Positions 33,826 through 45,858 of a DNA stretch of 64,000 nt are shown here, in pieces. The notes under the pieces were generated by a model, which made no database searches, had not been told where the DNA came from, and saw only the letters and a program-made list of their open reading frames with translations. The DNA comes from Rutpela maculata (taxonomy: Eukaryota; Arthropoda; Insecta; Coleoptera; Cerambycidae): the NCBI GenBank assembly GCA_936432065.2, contig OW386293.2, forward strand, positions 41,511,923 through 41,575,922. The letters run 5' to 3'. Position numbers and translations under genes: made by a program. The first letter of the stretch is position 1. Every line of letters begins with the position of its first letter.

Positions 33826-36266
33826 GCTTTACATTCTACCTAATATTCCTGTGGACACATATGAGGCTATATTTGACAGTATCAGCTCACTTGAATTTAT
33901 ATATATTGATACAATAATTCTCGGAGACTTCAATGTCTCTGAGTATTCCTCATATTTGTCTAATTCGCATGCTAGGGGGAAGGTAATACCATTGAAAAAT
34001 TTCATTAATTTCCTAGACTTAAATCAATGCAATAACATAGAAAACTCTGACAATCGCTTAATAGACTTGGTACTATCACCTTCGAAAAAGCCACAGATAT
34101 CATTACAAAGGAAGATGTTTATCATCCAGCTTTGTTAATATCGTTCAATATCAATTTTAATCCAAGAAATAATAAACAAAAAATTAACACTGTCTTCTAT
34201 AATTTTCGCAAAGCCGACTATACCAACCTATATCGTGAATTGGTCGAAATAAATTGGGATGGCCTAAATGATTTCTCTGACGTTAATCTGGCTTGCGATT
34301 ACTTCTATGACAAAATATATCAGTCCTTTGATCTGTTTGTTACTAAAAACAAAACCTCGAAATAGAACGTACCCACCTTGGTTTTCCCCGGAAATAATAA
34401 AAAATATTCGACTGAAACAGATTCGATTGAAACAATATAAAAGAAATAATGACCCCACAACACTAGAAGAATTCAGAGTTCTCAGGCGAACCATTACAGA
34501 AAGTATAGATATTTCGTACAAAAATTACTGCAATAATATTGAACGTAATATTTCTAATAACCCCAATAAATTCTGGCAATTTGTTAACGCTAAGCGAAAT
34601 ACGTCTACTATACCTAACTATATGCGATTCTCAATAACGAGGAGTATAAGGATCAAGAAAGCATTGTTAATGCATTTGCCTCACACTTTAAGGACTCATA
34701 TATACCGAGCGATGATCTGGCTGATCCAACGGAGAATAGCTCTATAACAGACTCATTTCATGTTGAAAGTTTTACAGAGTCAGAAGTATATGACTGCATA
34801 AAAAAATTAAAGCCGAAAACAACATCGGGGCTTGATAATATACCAGCATTTATAATAAGAGACTGCGCTAATGTATTTACACACCCTTTGACCATAATTT
34901 ATAATTTAGCTCTAAAAACACAAACATTCCCAAGTACTTGGAAAATGTCTAGAATTACACCAATTTTTAAAAAAGGCGATCGCAATAACATCCTAAATTA
35001 TAGACCTATCACTATTATAAAAAACTTTACCAAAATTCTTGAAATACTTCTTCATGAATATACTTCTAATTATATGAAAAATCGCATCACTCCTTATCAA
35101 CATGGCTTCACGCGTGGCAGGTCAACTGTCACCAATCTCTTATCTATTACTCAAACTCTATCTGACTCATTAGATGCTGGCATGCAGACGGACGTAATCT
35201 ATATAGATTTTTCCAAGGCCTCCCATAACATCCTACTGCAAAAACTTGCTAATAATGGATTTTCTCGAATACTCCTTGAATTCTTCAAGTCTTATCTCAC
35301 CGATAGAAAGCAACTCGTGCAATGTTGTGGTTACCAGTCTGTTGAAATAGCCTCTACCTCTGTAGTTCCACAGGGCTCCAATCTGGGTCCACTATTGTTT
35401 AACATATTTATAAATGATATTGGATCTGATCTAAATGTTTCGTTTATGCTTTTCGCTGACGATATGAAAATCTATTCCACTATTAACAACACAGCTGACT
35501 GCGATAATTTACAAGAAAATCTTCTCAAGATAAATCTATGGTGTTCAGAAAACAAATTACCATTAAATGTTCAAAAATGTCATATTATGTCTTTCACAAA
35601 TAAATTCCATAGAATAAATTACAACTACTCAATAAATCAATCAACGTTATCTCGACCTGACACCATTCGAGATCTGGGAGTCACTTTCGATGATAAACTC
35701 GCTTTCAAAAATCATATTAATAACCTAATATCAGAATCTTATAAAACGCTAGGCTTTATCGTTAGGAATTGCAAGGACTTCACTAATACTAGTACATTAA
35801 AGTTGCTATACGTCTCGTTTGTAAGTCACGTGTTGAATACGCTTCAGTAATATGGTGTCCTTATTATGATCTCCATGTGAATGCTGTAGAAAACGTACAA
35901 AGAAAATTCTTAAAGTATGCTTGCTATAGAGAAGATGGTGTATATCCCGCTATTGGCTTTCCTAATGATCAAATCGAGAACAAGTTATCCATCGAAAGTC
36001 TCGAAAATAGGCGTATGAAATCACAAATAATCTTCTTACGTAAATTACTGAACAGTAAAATAGACTACAGTGATATTCTTCATCGTATTAACTTTCAGGT
36101 ACCTAAAATTACCTTTAGGCATTCACTAACTGTTCATTTACCGACGCCGAGAACAAACATCAAAAAGTTTTCTCCTATTAATCAAATATGCGACAAATAT
36201 CATAAAATTCAAGATAGAATTGACATATTCAACTGCAGTGTAGCCTCCGTAAAAAAACTGTCATAA
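33826..36266 (+). pseudogene. LINE endonuclease/reverse transcriptase, four frameshifts
   Basis: Translating with frame changes near 34,135, 34,355, 34,630 and 35,830 gives a continuous LINE ORF2. Endonuclease: GDFNVSEYS motif (about 33,933) and RLIDLVLS. RT: RITPIFKKGDRNNILNYRPI (34,940-34,999), HGFTRGRSTVTNLL, motif A IYIDFSKA (catalytic Asp), PQGSNLGPLLF, and the FADD catalytic box (35,450-35,462), then LGVTFDDKL. C-terminal part: NAVENVQRKFLKYACYR (35,877 on). Motif A is about four residues short after FSKA compared with the usual FSKAFDxVxH. With these breaks it cannot produce active enzyme. Confidence 0.85.
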
Positions 36267-36439
36267 GCTATTTTCTTGCTTGTTTTGTTTCGCTTATTTT
36301 TATTTTCGATTGTTACTTATATGTCACTTATGTTTATGCTTACATAATATCGAATTACTATGTAAACTGTATATTTAATAATTGTATTACTTTTATTCCC
36401 ATTCTGTAATTGGGTTAGCACCTGTTGAATGGTTGTATA

Positions 36440-37261
<822 letters not shown>

Positions 37262-37308
37262 ACATACATATCTACATACATACATACATACATACATACA
37301 TACATACA
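37262..37308 (+). repeat. (TACA)n microsatellite, left remnant
   Basis: About ten TACA/CATA units ending exactly at the outer LTR of copy A. With 54,400-54,678 it is the split target array of the errantivirus pair; both flanks read TACA on the plus strand. Confidence 0.9.
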
Positions 37309-37671
37309 TGTTAGATCACGGTTCACATGAATTGCTTTTTAAAAACTTTTATTTAGTTACATGGAGCCAACGTTGGCTCTTGGAGAAGGAATATAATAAT
37401 AATTAGAAGTGTTTCATTCTAAGTGAGTTTAATAACTGATTCAACAAAGCGTGTTTAGTCATATTTATAACATACAGAACCTGAGTAAGCAAAATATATA
37501 ACAAAGGAATTGCAGTTCTGCAGTCTGCACAAGTTATGAGAAACAAAGGTGTAATATGATATCTTGAAGATAAGCAATTAATAAGAGAAGCTGTTATCGT
37601 GAAATACGATATACCTGTGAAGGTTTATTATGGCTAAGTCGCAATAAGATAGCGTGTAATATTATATAACA
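37309..37671 (-). repeat. 3' LTR of copy A (363 bp)
   Basis: Identical by eye to both LTRs of copy B. Contains a perfect 16-bp palindrome GAGCCAACGTTGGCTC. Confidence 0.95.
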
Positions 37672-37682
37672 ACTTCCCCCTT
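37672..37682 (-). other. Polypurine tract, copy A
   Basis: AAGGGGGAAGT on the minus strand abutting the 3' LTR. Confidence 0.85.
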
Positions 37683-37905
37683 AATAAAAAAGTTGATGTT
37701 ATGCAGCAACTTTTGAAAATTGTTAAAACGTTAAATGAATATAATGCAAAAATAAATTGAAACAATGTTGAATGAATACAAAGCAAAATAATAAAATAAT
37801 GTAAAAGTTAAAATTGGTAAGCGATAATAAAACATTACATAACGTAATAAGGATAAAATACAATAGTCTAAATGAATAGACAAGGGTAAAACTCCACATG
37901 AAAGT

Positions 37906-39745
37906 CTATGTTAACTCGATGTGCTCTTCTTCTTGAGGTCTAATACCGGGTCGCTTTCTTGGAGGGATCAGTCTAGGAAATTTGGTAAATACTCTGCTTC
38001 GCTCTGAAGGAGGTGAAGGAGGGTTATCCATTGAGGGTTGGATTCGCAATGCTCCACATCTTCTTCTTCTGCATTTACAAGTTATGTAAAGTAGAACTAA
38101 TAGGATGATGAGAGTGATTATGAAATATGTGAACCAAGATATGTGTTTGGTCACAAAAGGTTCATTTATGAGGTCATCCAAGTCTTTGGAATATTGGTCC
38201 AATTTGTTTTTAGCAATATCTAGGTCTTCTACGTCGAGATTGTTTAATTTGAGAGGTTTTAATTTTGGAATTTCGATTTTGTCGGGCATGTGATTACAGC
38301 ATTCAAAAGGAATTTGGATAGGATGTGAATTGTCCTTAATTTCGGAAAAGTCTTTGGCACTGGCTTGTATTCTAGTAATGCCTGCATAGGCGTAACATCC
38401 TGGTTGTAGTTTGATGATGGAATTTTTGTTGATTAACTCTGTTGTGGATTCTCTCTTTGGACAGTTGATGGTAATGTGAAGTGGTTCGGAATTAATTACT
38501 AGCCATGTGTTGTCTTCAAGTTCTTGGACGTTGTATCCCTGACTAATAATGAAGGAAGTTTGACAGTTCTCTGGAAGTTTTGGCAATGGTTTTAGTATTC
38601 TGGCTTCACATATGGCATTTTGGTCGATAGGATAGGCAAACAGGTTCGAACATAGTTTGGTTCCAAAATAAAGTGGTTTGCATTCTTTCAAATTTTGTAT
38701 AGGTATGTACATCAAAGAATCATCATCTCTCGCGATATATTTTTGTGAAATAGATAAAATGTGATGTAGACCAGTTCTGTTATCAAGTATCGGGATAGGA
38801 TATAGGCGATAGGTGTTATAATTTTGGGGTTCAACAAGTGGTATTGTTAAAACAAATACTAAGTTAGAATCCATTTGAAACGCTTGTAATTCAATAATAT
38901 CCAAATACTTAGCAACTGCCGATAATTTAATGGGGAGAGGCAAATTGTTCCTTCGTAAGCTCTGTGAAATTTCTTGTAATGCTGTTACCAAATGATTAGG
39001 GGTTATGATTGACGTGTGAATGATTCCTAGTCTGGCAAATGTTATTGAATTTAGAATGTCGTTTAAATTATCTTCGATATACAAATAGCTTGCCATTAAT
39101 TGTTCGGAAATGTATAAAAATTTTAGTTTTATGTGAGCAGCCTCGATAGCTTGAGTCATTGTTTGAATTGTGTGTTCTATTTCTTCGAGATCTTTGTTAA
39201 AGGTTTCCTCGTCAATTTGTAATTTTTGTATAGTCGAGTTGAAGTTTTTAATAACAGAAGTTGTAACTGAAATTTGATTTTTGATTAAGTTTTCCAATTG
39301 ATGTTCGTCATTATTTAGTTTATTTATACAATTAGTATAGTACTGGCCATCTTCAGCATCTAGGTTACCAGTTATGGATTGGAATATTGTACCGATACCG
39401 TTAAGTATTCCTCGTTTATATCTTTTTGTATCTGAGAAGATTTCGTCAAATTTCATTTTAATAGAGTTGGATATTTGTGTTAAAAGGTTAAAGTCTGTTT
39501 TAATTTCACTCGTAAAAATAATTGACTTATGATCACCATTATGGAGAGTGTACAGGATTCTGTCTAAGATATTTTGATTTTTGTCAAAAGCTAGTTTGAG
39601 GGATGAAATGTTTTTATGCACTAGTAGAGTCCATTTGTCATTTGTCACCACGATGTCCGTGTCTTGGTGGTAGTATACACCATCGGTGTTATTGATTGGG
39701 ATAATTTTGTATTGACAGAGTGCTGATCCGAACGGCAGGAGAAAC
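37906..39745 (-). CDS. env: Envelope glycoprotein, copy A (open)
   Basis: Membrane-fusion envelope protein of the errantivirus class, a family related to baculovirus F proteins. The open frame runs from a probable splice acceptor (exon starting at 39745) with no in-frame ATG; the first ATG-like codon is an internal GTG (39651). The start and beginning of the signal peptide must therefore come from a spliced leader exon, as known for gypsy env. The exon opens with a hydrophobic LLPFGSALCQ signal end. Numbered from the GTG: a furin-type KRYKR site ends at residue 80, followed by a glycine-rich GILNGIGTIF fusion-peptide-like stretch. A long helical region follows, a membrane anchor lies at about 506-524, and a basic, proline-rich cytoplasmic tail completes the ~581 residues. 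Open to the end, unlike copy B. Confidence 0.9.
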
Positions 39746-39756
39746 CTGAAAATAAA
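39746..39756 (-). other. env splice acceptor, copy A
   Basis: Minus strand TTTATTTTCAG then G; equivalent to 51953-51963 in copy B. Lies a few bases after the integrase stop, the usual place for the env acceptor. Confidence 0.65.
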
Positions 39757-39757
39757 T

Positions 39758-40807
39758 TTAATTTTCAGTATATGGTTTCATTCTATCAAAATTTACTTTG
39801 GTTTCTTGTTTCGTTTCGAGGTTTAATAAGGTAGCAGAATTTTGAAAAATTTCTTTTATTTTAAAAGGACCGTTAAATTTGTTTTGCAATTTGTTTTTGA
39901 TTTGTGATTCTTTTACGTAAACTAAGTCACCTATTTTGTATTCGGGTCGTTTTTGGGGAACATTTCTATCAAAGCGAACTTTCGCTTTCTCCTTTTGAGC
40001 TTGCGTTCGACTACGGGCTATTTTATAGTAGTGAGATATTCTGTTGTTTAAATCCCTAACGTATTTGGTTATTAACTCTTTTTGGTTATACAAAGTTTCA
40101 GGTGGTCTGTTGGACGTATGTCCAAATACAAGTTCGTATGGGGTGAAACCGTGTGTTTTATTTACTGAATTGTTATAGCTTATTACTGCATATGGTAAAA
40201 TTGTGAAAGGATGTTCGTTCGGATTTTCAGTTTTATGAATTCTTATCATTTCAGCTAGAGTAGCATGAAATCTTTCTATGGATCCGTTCGATTGGGGATG
40301 TCCTACGCTTGAATACGTCAGTTTTATGTCGTAGAGGGTGCAGAGATCTTTGAGCAAACGGTTGTCAAATTCGCCACCGTAATCGCAATGGATTCTTAGC
40401 GGGGTGCCGTAATGTTGAAAGTATAACAACAAGGTATTTACGACGGATTTTGCGGATTTGTCCGGGACTGCATAGGCTTGTGTAAATTTAGTTAACTCGT
40501 CGCGAATAGTTAAAGCGTAATTTCGAGTTGGGAATTCAAATAAATCGATATTAATTCTTTCGAATGGTGTTCTTGGGGTTTCTGTGACTACTAGAGGGTT
40601 ATTAAGGTTTTTCCGGCATACTTTAGTCTTTTGGCAAGTTTCGCAATTTTTTATAAAATTTTCAACGTCTTTAGTTAGACCTTGCCAAGTGTATTTTTCT
40701 CTAATTCTTCTAATCGTTTCATTTATTCCGCGACGTAGATTATTTTTACCAAAATGATTTTGCTCCAATATAATTGGAATTTCATCTTCGTCGGCAATTC
40801 TTGACAA
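39758..40807 (-). CDS. pol: Integrase frame of pol, copy A
   Basis: 349 codons, catalysing cDNA insertion. The N-terminal zinc finger keeps H18, C55 and C58, but the second His is replaced: NNLRRGINET where relatives have an H before RG. DDE catalytic triad D88, D142, E178 with the canonical 35-residue spacing. C-terminal part has KIGDLVYVKE and a GPFKIKEI (GPF) motif. Its frame is -1 relative to the upstream protease-RT-RNaseH frame, overlapping it by at least 85 nt. The first codon shown is TTG, so it is not an independent gene with a clear start; it is read either by frameshift or not at all. The same break exists in copy B. Confidence 0.9.
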   Translation of the reverse strand: MSRIADEDEIPIILEQNHFGKNNLRRGINETIRRIREKYTWQGLTKDVENFIKNCETCQKTKVCRKNLNNPLVVTETPRTPFERINIDLFEFPTRNYALTIRDELTKFTQAYAVPDKSAKSVVNTLLLYFQHYGTPLRIHCDYGGEFDNRLLKDLCTLYDIKLTYSSVGHPQSNGSIERFHATLAEMIRIHKTENPNEHPFTILPYAVISYNNSVNKTHGFTPYELVFGHTSNRPPETLYNQKELITKYVRDLNNRISHYYKIARSRTQAQKEKAKVRFDRNVPQKRPEYKIGDLVYVKESQIKNKLQNKFNGPFKIKEIFQNSATLLNLETKQETKVNFDRMKPYTEN

Positions 40808-43476
40808 ATTACTACTTTTAAGTCTTTTTCTGCAAAAATGAATGATAGGATTTCAAGTATGTGGAGGTCTAAATTATTTTCGACAAAGTATGTCTTAGAG
40901 AGGTCTAGGACATCTTGATTTTTAAGTAATACCAAAAATAGATGTTCAATTACAGATTCGATATCAAAAGGTAGAGGGATGATAAAATATCTCCTATGTC
41001 TGACCGTTTTGCTTGATACAATATTGATTTTATCGTTATGAAATTCGGGATTTTCTTCGAATATGTCCTCGATAATTTTATGATGGAGGTCTTGTAAGTT
41101 GTTTTGTTGGAAGAAGGTTATAATATCTTTATGTTCTCGATACAAAAGTTGTTTGTTCGAGGCTTTGATTTTCGAATAGTCAATTAAAGATGTTGTTTTA
41201 TATAAGTTGGCGAAAGTTTCAAATTCTTGGGAAATTTGTTCGTTAGTGATTTCGTTATTATCGTCTGGGTATTCGTCGTCGTCTGACTCTTCGTCATTCG
41301 CGGCTAGAACTTTTGAATAGAATTTTGAACATTCGGAAAAATGATTAATTTTGATTCTGGAAAGTGCGTCCGCGTTCTTATTGATTTTACCGGGTTTATA
41401 AATTATTTCATAGTCGTACTCTTCTAATTTGAGTTGCCAACGGGCAAGTCTACTTCCTGGATCTTTTATAGAGAATAGCCAGGTGAGTGGTCTATGGTCG
41501 GTGACAAGCTTGAACTTTCTACCATACAGATATGGTCTAAAGTGCTTTACACTCCATACTATCGATAAAAGCTCGCGTTCAATCGTTGAATATTTAGTTT
41601 CTGCACTGCACAAGGTTCTAGAAGCATAGGCAATGGGTAAATCTTTGCCAATAGGCCCCTGGCTCAGCACTGAGCCGACGGCAAATGCGCTCGCATCAGT
41701 GGTTAGAACGAAAGGTTCATCAAAGTTAGGGTAGATTAATATCGGAGTTGTCGTTAATGTTTGTTTCAAATTTTGAAAAGAATTTATACAATCATTGTTG
41801 AAGAGAAATGGTACGTCTTTTTGTAGTAGTTTTGTTAAGGGCTTGGTTATCTTGGAGAAATTAGGGATAAAGCGCCTATAATATCCGGCTAAGCCTAGAA
41901 ATGATTTAATTTCTTTTTGATTTTTTGGTTGAGGGAAATTTAGAATAGCGTCAACTTTCGAAGGATTCGGTTTTACGCCGTCTTTTGTAATGAGATGTCC
42001 TAAATAAGCGACTTCTTTGCGGAGAAGCTCGCATTTGTCGGGTTGAATTTTGAGATTGGCTTTCTGTAATCTTTTGAAAACTTCTGTTAATCGAGAAATA
42101 TGCTCGTGAATAGTAGGGGAGTAAACAATAATATCGTCCATGTAGACGAGACATCGTTCATTTTGGATACCTAATAAAATGTTATCCATCACTCTTTGAA
42201 ATGTTGATGGAGCATTCTTAAGTCCAAAAGGCATTCTTACGAATTCAAAATGACCATTTTCAACTGTGAAAGCAGTTTTTTGAATGTCTTTCGCATCAAT
42301 CTCAATTTGGTGAAATCCGGAGGCTAAGTCTAGAGTTGTAAAATATTGACATTTACCTAATTGATCGAGGAGGTCGGAAATATTGGGTAGCGGGTATTTA
42401 TCGTCAATAGTCAGTTCGTTGAGTTTTCTGTAGTCCACTACAACTCGCCATTTTTGTTTACCGGAGGCGTCGAGTTTTTTAGGTACAACCCAAACTGGAG
42501 AGGACCAGGGAGAAATCGAAGGTCTAATGATGCCTTGATCAAGCATATTAGAGACTTGTGTTTTGACTTCCTCTTTATGGATATGAGGGTAGCGATATGA
42601 CTTTGTGAAAACCGGTTTTGAATCGTTCGTATCAATGGAATGCTTAATTTCGTTAGTAAAAGTTAAATTGTCTCCTTCCAAATAGAATATATCTTGAAAG
42701 TCTAAACAAAGCTGCGTTACTATTTCGGCCTCTTCTTCGTTTAGATGATCCAAGCGCAATTCGTTCCTAATTTCGAAGGATCTGTCCGTCTGTAGGTGTG
42801 AGTCAGAATTTTGAGTGTTTAAATTGAAAATTGATTTGAATTTTTGTACTGGCTCTAGTTTTATGTTAGAAAAATTTACCGTTTTTGGTATTGCATTAGC
42901 GTTTATAATTGAGGTTAAAAATTCTCCATTGTTATCGATTTTGACAATAGCATTTGGTAAGCGTACTTTCTCGTTTTCCTGGGCTAACAGTATAGCCTCG
43001 GTATTTCGCAGGTTACATTTTAGTTTACAAATTTTTTCCATGCGAGGTTCGATAGAAATTAAATTTTTGATATTGCCTAAATTTGGATTTTGGTTTTTGA
43101 TGTTAGAGTTACTAGTTGGTTGTACAGGTAAATTTACTGTAGTTTCTTCAGTGACTTTAAATAATGGTACGGTTTTAAAATTTGTGACTAGTTGTTTATT
43201 TTTAAAGTCTACTTGGCATTCGTAATGTTCTAAAAAGTCTGCGCCTAATAATCCATCGAAATCTATATCTAGATTATAGATATAAACTTTGTGTGGCTCA
43301 TTTGAAAAGGGGATGAGAACAGATTCGTTGATATAAATTTTTTGATCAGTGATACCCTGTATGATTACATTTTCAGGAGATCTACGTCTGTAATTTTCAG
43401 CTGTTTTAGGTTTAAAAATTGATATGCCTGCACCTGTGTCAATTAAGATTTTAAATTTACCAGTTGCGTCTTTCAT
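40723..43476 (-). CDS. pol: Pol: protease-reverse transcriptase-RNase H, copy A
   Basis: 917 codons from the first ATG. Protease D13-T-G-A and LLGAD at 76-80. RT: conserved SPWSSPVWVVPKK with W329, KWRVVVDYRKLNELT, TLDLASGFHQIEI, FVRMPFGLKNAP, catalytic YMDD 445-448. RNase H: TDASAFAVGSVLSQ (D594), E633, D660 HRPLTWL, NADALSR. The frame stays open upstream of the ATG, through RTDVHVN and LSHTLLTVNSKNLYY, overlapping the 3' end of gag in -1 relation. Natural synthesis is therefore probably a Gag-Pol -1 frameshift product rather than initiation at this ATG. Ends VAE at 40723 before the integrase frame takes over. Confidence 0.93.
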   Translation of the reverse strand: MKDATGKFKILIDTGAGISIFKPKTAENYRRRSPENVIIQGITDQKIYINESVLIPFSNEPHKVYIYNLDIDFDGLLGADFLEHYECQVDFKNKQLVTNFKTVPLFKVTEETTVNLPVQPTSNSNIKNQNPNLGNIKNLISIEPRMEKICKLKCNLRNTEAILLAQENEKVRLPNAIVKIDNNGEFLTSIINANAIPKTVNFSNIKLEPVQKFKSIFNLNTQNSDSHLQTDRSFEIRNELRLDHLNEEEAEIVTQLCLDFQDIFYLEGDNLTFTNEIKHSIDTNDSKPVFTKSYRYPHIHKEEVKTQVSNMLDQGIIRPSISPWSSPVWVVPKKLDASGKQKWRVVVDYRKLNELTIDDKYPLPNISDLLDQLGKCQYFTTLDLASGFHQIEIDAKDIQKTAFTVENGHFEFVRMPFGLKNAPSTFQRVMDNILLGIQNERCLVYMDDIIVYSPTIHEHISRLTEVFKRLQKANLKIQPDKCELLRKEVAYLGHLITKDGVKPNPSKVDAILNFPQPKNQKEIKSFLGLAGYYRRFIPNFSKITKPLTKLLQKDVPFLFNNDCINSFQNLKQTLTTTPILIYPNFDEPFVLTTDASAFAVGSVLSQGPIGKDLPIAYASRTLCSAETKYSTIERELLSIVWSVKHFRPYLYGRKFKLVTDHRPLTWLFSIKDPGSRLARWQLKLEEYDYEIIYKPGKINKNADALSRIKINHFSECSKFYSKVLAANDEESDDDEYPDDNNEITNEQISQEFETFANLYKTTSLIDYSKIKASNKQLLYREHKDIITFFQQNNLQDLHHKIIEDIFEENPEFHNDKINIVSSKTVRHRRYFIIPLPFDIESVIEHLFLVLLKNQDVLDLSKTYFVENNLDLHILEILSFIFAEKDLKVVICQELPTKMKFQLYWSKIILVKIIYVAE

Positions 43477-43526
43477 ATAATAGAGATTTTTTGAGTTTAC
43501 GGTTAATAGGGTATGAGAAAGTGTAT

Positions 43527-44933
43527 TTACATGAACGTCTGTTCTGGGAAATTCAGCATTGGGTCGAAACTGTCGTTTAGGTTCATAGTTTGTATTTGGG
43601 TTTCTAGTTCCGTAATCGGTTCGAATTGGTCTGTTTGTTGCGTTGGAGTATCCGTGGGGTACTCCGGATCTAAGCGAAAATCCTGAGGATTAGCAGTATA
43701 ATCCTCGTATTGCTCGTTCTGAGAATTAGCGGTATAATTCTCCTGGATATTTTGATTGGTTTTAAAATTATAATTTTCATACGATTCATTTTGACTTTGG
43801 CAATTTTGATAATTGTCGAAAGAGTAGTCGTCGTATTGGTTATAATCACATTGGTTTTCGTAAGGTTCATAATTTAGATGATGAGCCTTTTGTTGATTGA
43901 AACGGTTGAAATTCGGGTTAGGCTGAATAGCGGATGGTCGTTGTTGTGTGAAGTTAGGGTTCGGTCTTATGGCTGAGGGCCTGTTTTGCTGTGGTTGATT
44001 TGGTTGGCCATTTTGAGGGAATGTCCTCTGGATAAATTGATTGTTTTGTGAAAAGTTTTGGAAACTTGAATTTCCTGGGTAATTTGGTCGTTGGAAATTT
44101 TGCGAAGTTGACGGCATTGTTTGCGATTGTTGCCTTGTGCGGCATTCGCTTATGACATGTCCATTGCGTTTGCAAAATGAACAGAATTTTTGTTGGAAAT
44201 TTGAAATGGGTCGTTTTTGTTGTAAAGTGGGATTTTTGACCGGACTATTTTTCGGAAATTTCTGTTGTTCGAAATAAGAGAGTTGTAGCTCTCTACGAAT
44301 TCTGCTTACGGCTTTCAGTATGCTAGGAGGATTGCTAGCACGTATGATGCGGCCTAAATTCGGTTCTAAGCCTGTTAATAAATTGTTTAAGGTCATCGTT
44401 TCGATGAGATCTGATTGTGCAGCTCTTTGCGTTGTGGTTAAATTTTGCTTTTGCACTGCGGTGTGCATTTTAGCATTGTGCGTTTGTAAACGCGAAACAA
44501 ATGTTAGAGCGGATTCACCTGGCAATTGGTGAATGCGCTGCAGGTCCTGAATCAGGGCCGTTAGATCTCTGGAATCCCCAAAGTGGGTTTCCAATAGTGC
44601 TTTGATTTCTGGCCAGGTGCCAGGGTTGCGAGAATTTATTAATTCGGCAGCTTTGCCTTTCAATTTATTTTTTATGTGGACGGTCAAAAGAATTTTTTGA
44701 TCTCCAATTGCCATGCTTTGGGCGCAATGACAGGAGTTGAGGAATGTTTGTAAATTAATGGCATTGCCATCGAATTCAGGTATTAGAGAAAATATCTCAG
44801 AGAGCTTGTAAGGCTCAATTTGCTCTGGTTGAGGTTGTTGTTGTTGTTGTTGTAGTTGTTGCTGTTGTAGTTGTTGTTCGGTTGGTGCCGGTGGCACTGG
44901 TTGAACTGGCTCTGGTTGAGCTCTATCTGGCAT
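43527..44933 (-). CDS. gag: Gag, copy A
   Basis: 468-residue structural protein starting ATG. N-terminal Pro/Gln-rich stretch with polyglutamine (residues 20-34), capsid-type helical domain about 40-220 (IPEFDGNAINLQTFLNSC is the start typical of errantivirus Gag), CCHC zinc knuckle C251-C254-H259-C264, then a long N/Q/P/Y-rich low-complexity tail to the end. Differs from copy B by K versus E in YNF(K/E)TNQ. Pol begins in the -1 frame near the stop codon. Confidence 0.93.
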   Translation of the reverse strand: MPDRAQPEPVQPVPPAPTEQQLQQQQLQQQQQQPQPEQIEPYKLSEIFSLIPEFDGNAINLQTFLNSCHCAQSMAIGDQKILLTVHIKNKLKGKAAELINSRNPGTWPEIKALLETHFGDSRDLTALIQDLQRIHQLPGESALTFVSRLQTHNAKMHTAVQKQNLTTTQRAAQSDLIETMTLNNLLTGLEPNLGRIIRASNPPSILKAVSRIRRELQLSYFEQQKFPKNSPVKNPTLQQKRPISNFQQKFCSFCKRNGHVISECRTRQQSQTMPSTSQNFQRPNYPGNSSFQNFSQNNQFIQRTFPQNGQPNQPQQNRPSAIRPNPNFTQQRPSAIQPNPNFNRFNQQKAHHLNYEPYENQCDYNQYDDYSFDNYQNCQSQNESYENYNFKTNQNIQENYTANSQNEQYEDYTANPQDFRLDPEYPTDTPTQQTDQFEPITELETQIQTMNLNDSFDPMLNFPEQTFM

Positions 44934-44976
44934 TTTGCTTTTTGTATTTAAATATTATTTGGACAAAAATTGGTTG

Positions 44977-45212
44977 CGTATCAGCAGTATGATACGATCT
45001 TAAATTAAATTAAAATTAGCTTGTTACGTTGCGTGCGTAAATGGATTGTATATTAGCTGTATAATACACAATGTTTCGTATTAGCAGTATAATACGAAAA
45101 TAAATAAACTTAAAATTAAATGAACTTGTTTCGTTGCGTTTGTAAAGGAATGGATTTCACTTTGACAATAGAACTGGCTTTGTGCGCCGAGTGTATTAGC
45201 AGTATAATACAC
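44977..45212 (-). promoter_or_regulatory. Four hairpin repeats in the leader, copy A
   Basis: Mirror of 46497-46732 (hairpins at 45191-45212, 45077-45096, 45047-45068, 44977-44996). See the copy B entry for the structure. Confidence 0.75.
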
Positions 45213-45466
45213 TTTTAATAAAATAAGTTGCGAAAAATAATAAAATAATAAAATGGTACGAGATGATTCTTATAATGACTTACGTTAGTTTCGTTTCCAT
45301 GGGTATGTTCTTCGTCCGTCAAGGGATTGGGATCCGCCACCACCAGTGAGGAAGGTCTCCTTGTTCTCGTAGATGTACACGTACTAGTTAGGCACCTTCT
45401 GCAGATGTTCTCCTTGTTCTCTTACGCTTCACTACCAGTTAGGCTTCTTGTTCTGATGATGTTTAC

Positions 45467-45486
45467 GGATCCTACCGACTGCGCCA
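45467..45486 (-). other. Primer binding site, copy A
   Basis: TGGCGCAGTCGGTAGGAT on the minus strand, one base from the 5' LTR; complementary in type to tRNA-Ser, as in 17.6/297-group errantiviruses. Confidence 0.85.
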
Positions 45487-45487
45487 A

Positions 45488-45850
45488 TGTTAGATCACGG
45501 TTCACATGAATTGCTTTTTAAAAACTTTTATTTAGTTACATGGAGCCAACGTTGGCTCTTGGAGAAGGAATATAATAATAATTAGAAGTGTTTCATTCTA
45601 AGTGAGTTTAATAACTGATTCAACAAAGCGTGTTTAGTCATATTTATAACATACAGAATCTGAGTAAGCAAAATATATAACAAAGGAATTGCAGTTCTGC
45701 AGTCTGCACAAGTTATGAGAAACAAAGGTGTAATATGATATCTTGACGATAAGCAATTAATAAGAGAAGCTGTTATCGTGAAATACGATATACCTGTGAA
45801 GGTTTATTATGGCTAAGTCGCAATAAGATAGCGTGTAATATTATATAACA
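45488..45850 (-). repeat. 5' LTR of copy A (363 bp)
   Basis: Differs from the other three LTRs by two substitutions (near 45,659, AATCTG for AACCTG; near 45,747, TGACG for TGAAG). It carries the promoter of copy A and lies back to back with the 5' LTR of copy B. Confidence 0.95.
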
Positions 45851-45858
45851 TGTATGTA
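45851..45858. other. 8-bp palindrome-centre spacer TGTATGTA
   Basis: The only non-element sequence between the two 5' LTRs. It is two 4-bp units, TGTA TGTA, the reverse complement of the TACA units that flank both outer LTRs. If each element made a TACA duplication, TACATACA would be expected here. Confidence 0.95.

Larger units (their letters stand above)
37309..45850 (-). mobile_element. Errantivirus copy A (8,542 bp, minus strand)
   Basis: Full-length env-bearing gypsy-type retroelement: 363-bp LTRs with TGTTA...TAACA ends, tRNA-Ser-type primer site, gag, pol, env, polypurine tract. It is the mirror of copy B: position x in B corresponds to 91709-x in A, with one 1-bp indel in env. All four frames are open in this copy, apart from the pol/integrase frame break shared with B. 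It forms the left half of the 17.1-kb palindrome. Family resemblance is to the 17.6/297/TED group of insect errantiviruses. Confidence 0.95.
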